Assembly: GCA_902476765.1 (NCBI GenBank)
Contig: CABSEJ010000107.1
Coordinates: forward strand, 1-11,735
Reading direction: 5' to 3'
Length of the DNA stretch: 11,735 nucleotides
Source of the DNA: an uncultured Blautia sp.
GTDB taxonomy: Bacteria; Bacillota; Clostridia; Lachnospirales; Lachnospiraceae
Shown here: positions 5,800-11,735 of the stretch, in pieces
Layout of the letters: every line of letters starts with the position of its first letter
Position numbering within the stretch: the first letter of the stretch is position 1
Program-made: the position numbers and the translations under genes
Notes under the pieces: model-generated
What the model was told of the DNA's origin: nothing
Seen by the model: only the letters and a program-made list of their open reading frames with translations
The model's database searches: none

Positions 5800-6513
5800 A
5801 TGACCCTTGGAGTAATCGGAGGCTTAGGCCCCATGGCCACAGCCGGATTTCTGGAGCTTGTTACCCAGATGACAGATGCGGGTACGGACCAGGAACATTT
5901 AAATATGATTATTTACAGCGCTCCGGGAATCCCCGACAGGACGGCTTATATTCTTGGGCAGTCCGGGGAGAGTCCTGTAGGACCTATGGTTGATATAGGA
6001 AGAAAGCTTTGTGAACAAGGAGCGGATTTTATCAGTATTCCTTGCATTACGGCCCACTATTTTCACAGAGAGCTGCAGGAGAGTATTTCCGTACCGATTA
6101 TCAATGCTGTTTATGAGACGGGAATGGAAATTCAGAAGAATCAGATAGAAAAAGTAGGAATCCTGGCTACAGACGGCACTATACAGAGCCGGATTTTCCA
6201 AAACCAGCTGGAGGACATGGGGATGGAGGTTTTGATCCCCGGGGAGACAGGCCAGCAGTATGTGATGGATATTATATATAAAGACGTAAAGGCAGGGAAG
6301 GCAATTGAAGTTGAAAAATTCCGGCAGGTTTCCCGGGAGCTGTTTTCCAGAGGCGCTCAGATTCTTGTTCTGGGATGCACAGAGCTGTCTTCGGTGAAAA
6401 AAGAACTGCAGCTGAGGGAGGGCTATCTGGATGCCATGGAGGTGCTGGCCCAGAGGTCTGTTTTGCGATGCAAAGGAAAGCTGCGTAAGGAATATGAGAA
6501 CTTAGCGTACTGA
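5800..6513 (+). CDS. Aspartate/glutamate racemase family protein
   Basis: A cofactor-independent racemase that would interconvert L- and D-Asp, D-Glu or a related amino acid by a two-cysteine mechanism. Seen: LGVIGGLGPMATAGF (3-17), the substrate-loop segment PGIPDRTAYILG (42-53), first catalytic cysteine C82 in PCITAH, and second C193 in LGCTELS. Both cysteines are at the usual family positions in a normal-length 237-aa protein. The Asn that normally follows the first cysteine (PCNTAH) is Ile83 here, which may be a subfamily trait or alter substrate choice. The start at 5800 is chosen over ATG 5767 because AAGGAGG (5788-5794) is correctly placed only for 5800 and the family begins M-x-L-G-V-I-G-G. 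It lies 18 bases before the adenylation gene, which suggests it supplies that enzyme with a D-amino acid. Confidence 0.9.
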   Translation: MTLGVIGGLGPMATAGFLELVTQMTDAGTDQEHLNMIIYSAPGIPDRTAYILGQSGESPVGPMVDIGRKLCEQGADFISIPCITAHYFHRELQESISVPIINAVYETGMEIQKNQIEKVGILATDGTIQSRIFQNQLEDMGMEVLIPGETGQQYVMDIIYKDVKAGKAIEVEKFRQVSRELFSRGAQILVLGCTELSSVKKELQLREGYLDAMEVLAQRSVLRCKGKLRKEYENLAY

Positions 6514-6531
6514 TACAGTAGGAGGAGAAAT

Positions 6532-8058
6532 ATGTTAAGAAACGTATTGGAATATCTGGAGGAAACTGTTCAGAGGTTTCCGGATAAAGTGGCCTTTGCC
6601 AATGAGTCCATGGGCATGACCTTCCGGGAGGTATACCAAGGAGCCAGAAGCATAGGCTCCGGCCTTTTGGAGAAGGGCTATGGCAGAGAGCCGGTGGTTA
6701 TTTATATGCAGAAACACCCCCATATGATTACAGCCTTCTGGGGTGTGGTTTACAGCGGCTGCTTCTATGTACCTATGGATGAGGAAATGCCTAAATTCCG
6801 GGCAGAATTGATTTTTCAGAATCTAAAGCCCAGAGCCGTTATCTGTGATGAGGCTACTGCAGCACAGATGAAGGATTTCCCGGATTTTGACGGGGAGGTG
6901 CTGCTGTATGAGGAAATTTCTCAGCACCCGGTGAGAGAGGAGGCTCTTGCCCAGGTGCGGCGCAGGGCCATTGACACAGACCCGGTATACATTGTGTTTA
7001 CCTCCGGTTCTACCGGAGTTCCCAAAGGAGTGGCAGCCTGCCACCGGTCTGTGATTGATTATGTGGAGAGCCTGACAGAGGTACTGCAGGTGACGGAGGA
7101 TTCTGTGTTTGCCAACCAGACGCCTCTGTATTTTGATGCCTGCCTAAAAGAACTGTTTTCCACCTTAAAGTATGGTGCCACCACTTATCTGGTGCCTAAG
7201 TCCCTGTTTATGTTCCCCATAAAGCTGGTGGAATTTTTAAATGAGTATAAGATAAACACGGTCTGCTGGGTGGTTTCCGCCCTTACCATGATTTCTTCCA
7301 TGAAGACATTTGATAAGGTGAAACCGGAATATCTGCATACCGTAGCCTTCGGAAGTGAAGTGTTTCCTATCAAGCAGTTTAATCTGTGGCGGCAGGCCCT
7401 TCCAAAGGCCAGGTTTATCAACCTTTACGGCCCTACCGAGGCTACCGGTATGAGCTGTTATTATGAGGTGGACCGGGAATTTCAGGAGGGAGACGCTATT
7501 CCCATAGGAAGGCCTTTCAAGAACACAGAGATTTTGCTTTTAGATGAAAACAATCAGGTGCCGCCCCAGGGAGAGCCGGGAGAAATGTGCATCAGAGGAA
7601 CCGCCGTGACTTTGGGCTATTACAATAATTTTGAGAAGACCAATGAGGTCTTTGTACAGAACCCTTTAAACTCCAGCTACCATGAGCTGATTTATCGCAC
7701 CGGAGATATTGGAAAATTAAACCAGTACGGGGAACTGGTCTTTATATCCAGAAAGGATTACCAGATTAAGCACATGGGACACCGTATTGAGCTGGGAGAG
7801 ATTGAGGTTCATGTAAACATGATTGAGGGCATTCACAGCGCATGCTGTATTTATGATAAAGAAAAGGAGAAAATCGTACTGTTCTATGTGGGAGAGACGG
7901 AGAAGAAAGCTCTGGTTACAGAATTAAAGAAAAAGCTTCCCCGCTATATGATTCCCAATCAAGTGTATGAGATTCCCCGGATGCCGCTGACAGCTAATGG
8001 AAAAATTGACAGAGTGAAACTGAAAGAAATCAACGATGAGGAAAAAAGGAGAAAATAA
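6532..8058 (+). CDS. Amino acid adenylation enzyme, DltA-like (stand-alone A domain)
   Basis: An ATP-dependent amino acid:carrier-protein ligase of the ANL superfamily. It would adenylate an amino acid and load it on the ACP encoded next. Core motifs are complete: A3 FTSGSTGVPKG (156-166), A5 NLYGPTE (297-303), A7 YRTGD (388-392), A8 from R407 through GHRIELGE (416-423), and A10 PLTANGK with K491, the catalytic lysine. Length (508 aa) is that of DltA. In the substrate pocket, D202 (FDACLKE, 201-207) matches the Asp that holds the amino group. Ala203 and Lys206 occupy the positions of GrsA A236 and W239, giving D-A-K as in one published glutamate code. The Cys that DltA uses for D-alanine recognition aligns with Gly274. 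So D-alanine is not assured; an acidic amino acid is possible. GGAGGAG precedes the ATG. Confidence 0.88.
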   Translation: MLRNVLEYLEETVQRFPDKVAFANESMGMTFREVYQGARSIGSGLLEKGYGREPVVIYMQKHPHMITAFWGVVYSGCFYVPMDEEMPKFRAELIFQNLKPRAVICDEATAAQMKDFPDFDGEVLLYEEISQHPVREEALAQVRRRAIDTDPVYIVFTSGSTGVPKGVAACHRSVIDYVESLTEVLQVTEDSVFANQTPLYFDACLKELFSTLKYGATTYLVPKSLFMFPIKLVEFLNEYKINTVCWVVSALTMISSMKTFDKVKPEYLHTVAFGSEVFPIKQFNLWRQALPKARFINLYGPTEATGMSCYYEVDREFQEGDAIPIGRPFKNTEILLLDENNQVPPQGEPGEMCIRGTAVTLGYYNNFEKTNEVFVQNPLNSSYHELIYRTGDIGKLNQYGELVFISRKDYQIKHMGHRIELGEIEVHVNMIEGIHSACCIYDKEKEKIVLFYVGETEKKALVTELKKKLPRYMIPNQVYEIPRMPLTANGKIDRVKLKEINDEEKRRK

Positions 8059-8060
8059 TT

Positions 8061-8294
8061 ATGGAAGCATTATTAGAAATTTTAAAGGACCTGCACCCGG
8101 AAGTAGACTTTGATACCTGTACCACACTGGTGGATGACAGAATCATTGATTCCTTTGATATTGTAACGATTATTTCTGAGATTAACGATGAGTATGATGT
8201 GGTGATTCCTGCAGAAGAGATTGTGCCGGAAAACTTTAATTCCGCCCAGGCTCTTTATAACCTGATTCTCCGTCTGGAAGACGAAGACGAGTAA
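8061..8294 (+). CDS. Acyl/aminoacyl carrier protein, DltC-like
   Basis: A 77-aa acidic four-helix carrier protein. The phosphopantetheine attachment serine is S31 in I-I-D-S-F-D (28-33), where most carriers have D-S-L. The rest follows the family: SEINDEYDVVIP (39-50) for helix two and the following loop, and PENFNSAQAL (56-65) before the last helix. It should carry the activated amino acid from the adenylation enzyme to the MBOAT protein, on the cytoplasmic face. The gene begins two bases after the upstream stop, and its AAGGAG (8046-8051) lies inside the end of the adenylation gene. Translation of the two is therefore tightly linked. A phosphopantetheinyl transferase must come from elsewhere in the genome. 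Confidence 0.9.
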   Translation: MEALLEILKDLHPEVDFDTCTTLVDDRIIDSFDIVTIISEINDEYDVVIPAEEIVPENFNSAQALYNLILRLEDEDE

Positions 8295-8305
8295 GGGGCG
8301 GCTCC

Positions 8306-9901
8306 ATGCTTTTTACATCTTATAGTTTTATTGGATTTATTACTTTGGTGTTTATCCTTTATTACACTATTCCCAAGAAATGGCAGTGGCCTTTTCTGCT
8401 GCTTTCCAGCTATGTATTTTATTTCTTGGCCAGTCCGGCCTACCTGATTTTTATCGGGGTTACTACCGTGTCTACCTATTTGGTGAGCCGGAAGCTGGAC
8501 GATTTACATAGGCAGCAGGAGGTTTACCTAAAGGAACATAAAGGAAGCATTACCAGAGAAGAGAAAAAAGCCTATAAGGCCCGGATGAAGGGAAGGCAGT
8601 GGAAGTGGCTGCTGGTCTGTCTGTTTTTTAATCTGGGAATCCTGGCTGTTTTGAAATATACGAATTTCACCATTGCCAACATTAACGGAATCCTTCAGGC
8701 TTTTCACAGCAGCAAAGAGCTTTCTTTTGTGAATATCATTGTACCCATGGGAATTTCTTTTTATACCTTCCAGACCATGGGATATATCATTGATGTGTAC
8801 AGGGGAACCAGCAAGCCAGAGAAAAATTTGTTTAAGCTGGCACTGTTTGTTTCCTTTTTCCCCCAGCTTGTACAGGGGCCTATCAGCAGGTTTAACGATT
8901 TGTCCAAATCCCTGTTTGAGCAGCACGCTTTCGACACCAAAGTGGTGTCCTACGGTCTGTACAGGATTCTTTGGGGATACTTTAAGAAAATGATTGTGGC
9001 AGACCGGATTTTAGTAGCGGTCAATGAAATCATCCACAACCCGGATGTATACCAGGGCGGCTTTGTTTTTGTGGGCATGATGTTCTATGCTTTTGAGCTG
9101 TATGCGGACTTTACAGGAGGCATTGATATTACCATAGGTATTGCCCAGACCATGGGAATCACGGTGGCAGAAAACTTCAGGCGTCCCTATCTGTCTAAGA
9201 ATATTAAGGAATACTGGAACAGATGGCATATTACCATGGGTACCTGGTTTACGGATTATATTTTCTATCCGATTTCTGTGTGTAAGCCTATGCTGAAGCT
9301 GTCCAAATTTTCCAGGAATAAATTTGGGGATGTAATAGGAAAAAGAGTTCCCGTATACCTGTCTTCCTTTGTGGTGTGGTTTACCACCGGTATCTGGCAC
9401 GGGGCCAGCTGGAATTTTATTGTATGGGGACTTATGAACTTTGTGGTGATTATGATTTCTCAGGAGCTGGAGCCTCTTTACCGCAAATTCCACAGTCGGT
9501 TCCATGTGAAAGACAAAGCCTGGTACGGCGCCTTTGAAATTATCCGTACTGTTCTGCTGATGAGCGCTATCCGTACCTTTGACTGCTATAGAGACGTGCC
9601 TCTTACCTTTAAGATGTATGTCAATATGTTCACCCACTTTGACATCAGGGCTCTCAATGGGGAAGCCTTTTTAGGGCTGGGATTAACCGGGGCGGATTAT
9701 CTTTTGCTGTTTGTATGTCTGATAATCATGGTGGCAGTAAGTCTGACAGAAGAGAAAAAGGGCAGTGTCCGGGATTTGATTTACAAGGCCCCGGCAGCCT
9801 GGAAGTATGTGTCCTTCGGCGCTCTGCTGCTGGCGGTGCTTGTGTTTGGAGCTTACGGTATTGGCTATGACCAGAGCCAGTTTATTTACAATCAGTTTTA
9901 G
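8306..9901 (+). CDS. MBOAT acyltransferase with built-in FxYxxF acyl-shuttle tail
   Basis: A polytopic membrane-bound O-acyltransferase of the DltB/AlgI type. It would take the aminoacyl group from the carrier protein and pass it across the membrane. Hydrophobic segments cover most of the protein, with a basic cytoplasmic loop at about 62-100. Family signatures: PMGISFYTFQTMGYIID (147-163), FFPQLVQGPISRF (184-196), NIKEYWNRWHITMGTWF (299-315) with invariant H308, and WHGASWNF (364-371) with H365. At 531 aa it is longer than DltB (about 400) and closer to AlgI-type enzymes. Its last six residues are FIYNQF (526-531, Tyr528), the hexapeptide that in the Dlt pathway is provided by DltX and that other systems carry fused to the MBOAT. 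AAGGGG (8293-8298) precedes the ATG, 11 bases after the carrier gene. Confidence 0.92.
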   Translation: MLFTSYSFIGFITLVFILYYTIPKKWQWPFLLLSSYVFYFLASPAYLIFIGVTTVSTYLVSRKLDDLHRQQEVYLKEHKGSITREEKKAYKARMKGRQWKWLLVCLFFNLGILAVLKYTNFTIANINGILQAFHSSKELSFVNIIVPMGISFYTFQTMGYIIDVYRGTSKPEKNLFKLALFVSFFPQLVQGPISRFNDLSKSLFEQHAFDTKVVSYGLYRILWGYFKKMIVADRILVAVNEIIHNPDVYQGGFVFVGMMFYAFELYADFTGGIDITIGIAQTMGITVAENFRRPYLSKNIKEYWNRWHITMGTWFTDYIFYPISVCKPMLKLSKFSRNKFGDVIGKRVPVYLSSFVVWFTTGIWHGASWNFIVWGLMNFVVIMISQELEPLYRKFHSRFHVKDKAWYGAFEIIRTVLLMSAIRTFDCYRDVPLTFKMYVNMFTHFDIRALNGEAFLGLGLTGADYLLLFVCLIIMVAVSLTEEKKGSVRDLIYKAPAAWKYVSFGALLLAVLVFGAYGIGYDQSQFIYNQF

Positions 9902-9915
9902 GAGGAAGGACTTAC

Positions 9916-10983
9916 ATGAAAGCAAAGAAATTTCCAAAATGGATTACTCCTGTGGCTCTGTTTCTGGCGGTTATGCTTGTGATACTCTTTTTCCTGCAAA
10001 AGCTGCTGATGCCAAAGTATATGTCCGATATTGTGGAAGGAGCCCTGACGGAAGAATATTATCAGGAAACCACGGACCATGATGTAATATTTGTGGGAGA
10101 CTGTGAGGTTTACGAAAATTTTTCACCCATTGAGCTGTACCGGGATTACGGAATTACCAGCTACATCAGAGGAAGTGCCCAGCAGCTTGTGTGGCAGTCT
10201 TACTATATGCTGGAGGATACCCTGCGGTATGAAACGCCTAAGGTGGCGGTATTTAATGTGCTGGCTCTGAAGTACGACGAGCCTCAGAGTGAGGCTTATA
10301 ACCGGATGACCATTGACGGTATGAAGCTTTCCGGTTCTAAGCTGGGAGCCATAGAAGCTTCCATGACAGAGGAAGAAAACCTGCTGGATTATCTGTTCCC
10401 TATTCTTCGTTATCATTCCCGGTGGTCAGATTTGTCCTGGGAAGATGTGGAGTATATGTTTCACAAGGATAAGATTTCTCACAATGGCTATTACATGCGT
10501 GTGGATGTAAGACCTGTGGATGGTTTTCCGGAACCGGATATTCTGGCGGATTACACTCTGGGTAGCAATGCTATGAAATATCTGGATATGATGCGCAAGC
10601 TGTGTGAGGAAAAGGGCGTGGAGCTGGTGCTGGTAAAATCCCCCAGCCTTTATCCCCACTGGTATGAGGAATGGGATGAGCAGATTGTAGATTACGCCCA
10701 GACGTACGGGCTGGATTACTTTAATTATGAAAAGCTGGCGGATGACATAGGAATTGATTACAATACAGACACCTATGACGCAGGACTTCATCTGAATCTG
10801 GACGGAGCAGAGAAGCTGTCAAAATATTTCGGGGCATATCTGAAAGAGAACTATGATTTAGAGGACCACAGAGAGGACCCGGAATATGCTCAGGTGTACC
10901 AGGAGAAAATCCGGTTTTACCAGGATATGAAAGAAGCTCAGTATAAGGAGCTGGAAGAATACGGAGAAATCGTCAGTTATTGA
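9916..10983 (+). CDS. SGNH/DltD-like extracytoplasmic acyltransferase, Cys in place of Ser
   Basis: Probable final transferase that moves the acyl group from the MBOAT shuttle tyrosine to an envelope polymer. It has a short basic N-terminus and one transmembrane anchor (about 10-31), then a large outward domain. The fold signatures read as SGNH: VIFVGDCEVYENFS (57-70) for block I, FNVLALKY (113-120) with N114 for block III, and DAGLHLNLDG (288-297) with H292 for block V. The nucleophile position of block I (GDS) is Cys63. Asp288 is four residues before His, one more than the usual DxxH. RGSAQQ (85-90) is another conserved-looking spot, with S87. AGGAGG is ten bases upstream; the gene lies 14 bases after the MBOAT gene, mirroring the DltB-DltD partnership. 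It could instead be a hydrolase; the partner context favours a transferase. Confidence 0.82.
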   Translation: MKAKKFPKWITPVALFLAVMLVILFFLQKLLMPKYMSDIVEGALTEEYYQETTDHDVIFVGDCEVYENFSPIELYRDYGITSYIRGSAQQLVWQSYYMLEDTLRYETPKVAVFNVLALKYDEPQSEAYNRMTIDGMKLSGSKLGAIEASMTEEENLLDYLFPILRYHSRWSDLSWEDVEYMFHKDKISHNGYYMRVDVRPVDGFPEPDILADYTLGSNAMKYLDMMRKLCEEKGVELVLVKSPSLYPHWYEEWDEQIVDYAQTYGLDYFNYEKLADDIGIDYNTDTYDAGLHLNLDGAEKLSKYFGAYLKENYDLEDHREDPEYAQVYQEKIRFYQDMKEAQYKELEEYGEIVSY

Positions 10984-11016
10984 TGTAGTTTAGAGAAAAA
11001 CAGGAGGAATAAAGAG

Positions 11017-11541
11017 ATGAGAAATAAGAAATTAGTAATGGCAGCAGCAGTAGCGGCAATGGGACTGAGCCTGGCAGCCTGCGGAGGTTCCGGGGACAGC
11101 GGTTCTTCCCAAAGCAGCAATGCTTCCGGTGGTTCAGGAGAGGGATTTACCTTTACCAGCGGTTCCACCACTATTGAGATGAATGAGGACGCTTCTGAAG
11201 TAGTGGATGCTCTGGGAGATGCGGATGACTACTTTGAATCTGAGAGCTGTGCCTTTGAAGGTCTGGATAAGGTGTACACCTATCCTGGTTTTAAGCTGAA
11301 TACTTATCCTGTAGACGATAAGGATTATGTACTTTCTGTGGTATTTATGGATGATACAGTGGAGACAGAGGAAGGCATCAGCATTGGAAGCTCCAAAGAA
11401 GAAGTGACAGAAGCCTATGGAGACCCGGCGGAGGAATCATCCTCGAAGCTGGTGTATGAAGAAGGGGACACAGAGATGACTATCGGACTGGACGGAGACA
11501 GCGTGTCTTCTGTAGAAATCAGTGCGGTAACAGAAGAATAA
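11017..11541 (+). CDS. Secreted lipoprotein of unknown function
   Basis: A type II signal peptide is clear: MRNKKLVMAAAVAAMGLSLAAC with lipobox LAAC and lipidated Cys22. A Gly/Ser linker (23-43) follows, then a 130-residue acidic domain. It contains two similar halves: one opening ASEVVDALGDADDYF (about 59-73) and one opening SKEEVTEAYGDPAEE (about 125-139), each followed by beta-strand-like sequence. This helix-G-[DN]-strand pattern recalls BamE/BLIP-like repeats, which are often protein-binding modules; that is an inference from pattern only. AGGAGG (11002-11007) lies nine bases before the ATG. It is the last gene before the operon terminator, 33 bases after the SGNH-like gene, so it probably acts at the outer membrane face with that system, perhaps as a substrate or polymer-binding partner. 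Confidence 0.82.
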   Translation: MRNKKLVMAAAVAAMGLSLAACGGSGDSGSSQSSNASGGSGEGFTFTSGSTTIEMNEDASEVVDALGDADDYFESESCAFEGLDKVYTYPGFKLNTYPVDDKDYVLSVVFMDDTVETEEGISIGSSKEEVTEAYGDPAEESSSKLVYEEGDTEMTIGLDGDSVSSVEISAVTEE

Positions 11542-11563
11542 GATAAAAAAGAGATTAACATGG

Positions 11564-11607
11564 CCAGATAAGAAGATGGAGCATTTCGGTTTTCTTATCT
11601 GGTTTTT
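11564..11607 (+). terminator. Strong terminator ending the operon
   Basis: CCAGATAAGAA (11564-11574) pairs perfectly with TTCTTATCTGG (11592-11602) and is followed by TTTTTCTT. It lies 22 bases after the lipoprotein stop and closes the unit that starts at the promoter near 3967. Confidence 0.85.
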
Positions 11608-11735
11608 CTTCTATAGGAGAGTCCTAAGGATGGGTTGTTAAAATAATCTGCTGTTCTATGAGATTTCTGATTTAAAAGATGTTGGGGCCAAAAGGTATTT
11701 TGCCCCCATTGATACCGGATTGCTCCGCACGGTGT
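11608..11735. other. Non-coding right edge of the window
   Basis: No gene is visible. An imperfect inverted repeat, GGGGCCAAAA with TTTTGCCCCC (around 11683-11707), is present but has no T-run. The next gene, if any, starts beyond the window. Confidence 0.3.

Noticed and set aside
9011..9637. Long minus-strand ORF of 208 codons inside the MBOAT gene
   Set aside because: It is antisense to a well-supported membrane protein and its His/Asn-rich sequence is the expected shadow of hydrophobic codons.
6532..10983. Annotation as a canonical dltACBD operon for D-alanyl-teichoic acid
   Set aside because: Gene order, the missing dltX, the long MBOAT with fused FxYxxF, the Gly in place of the DltA cysteine and the GDC motif all argue against true Dlt enzymes, so Dlt gene symbols were not assigned.
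1..11735. CRISPR arrays, tRNA or rRNA genes
   Set aside because: No spaced repeat array and no tRNA or rRNA sequence was recognised on either strand; the only tandem repeat is the two-copy unit at 1068-1114.

Overview
The window looks like a chromosomal segment of a Gram-positive anaerobe of the Clostridia, most likely Lachnospiraceae. The basis is AGGAGG-type ribosome binding sites, tight co-directional gene spacing, moderate GC with AT-rich intergenic DNA, a lipobox lipoprotein, a surface-protein tail of the clostridial TGD type, and gene families typical of gut Clostridia. TGA is used as a normal stop (for example at the ends of the racemase and the SGNH-like gene), so the code is standard. 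No gene product is experimentally known from the sequence alone; functions below are family inferences.

Left part (1-3800): loosely packed accessory DNA. A strong terminator (89-132) closes something left of the window. A two-gene unit follows: a 69-aa soluble protein and a 123-aa membrane protein. Then come a tandem 22-base repeat that resembles a remnant of an insertion-sequence end, an Rpn/PD-(D/E)XK family nuclease with its own terminator, a consensus promoter (TTGACA-17-TATAAT) lying on a relic C-terminal cell-wall sorting tail, and a gene made of homing-endonuclease-associated-like repeats that is broken by one in-frame TGA exactly at a conserved tryptophan position.

Right part (3936-11607): one long co-directional transcription unit, with an operator-like inverted repeat and a TTGACA promoter at its start and a strong terminator at its end. 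It encodes, in order, a membrane-anchored transglutaminase-like protein with Ig-like domains, an aspartate/glutamate racemase, an adenylation enzyme, an acyl carrier protein, an MBOAT acyltransferase, an SGNH/DltD-like extracytoplasmic protein, and a lipoprotein.

The four genes from 6532 to 10983 reproduce the DltA-DltC-DltB-DltD logic (activate an amino acid, load it on a carrier, pass it across the membrane, place it on an envelope polymer), but they are not a dlt operon. The order is A-C-B-D, there is no dltX, and the MBOAT ends in FIYNQF, the FxYxxF acyl-shuttle motif that DltX supplies in the Dlt pathway. The SGNH-like partner has Cys where the nucleophilic Ser is expected. An Asp/Glu-type racemase is built into the operon, and the adenylation pocket carries a Lys that could bind an acidic side chain. 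The working hypothesis is an envelope-aminoacylation system that uses a racemised, possibly acidic, amino acid. The amino acid, the acceptor polymer and the role of the transglutaminase-like protein cannot be read from the sequence.
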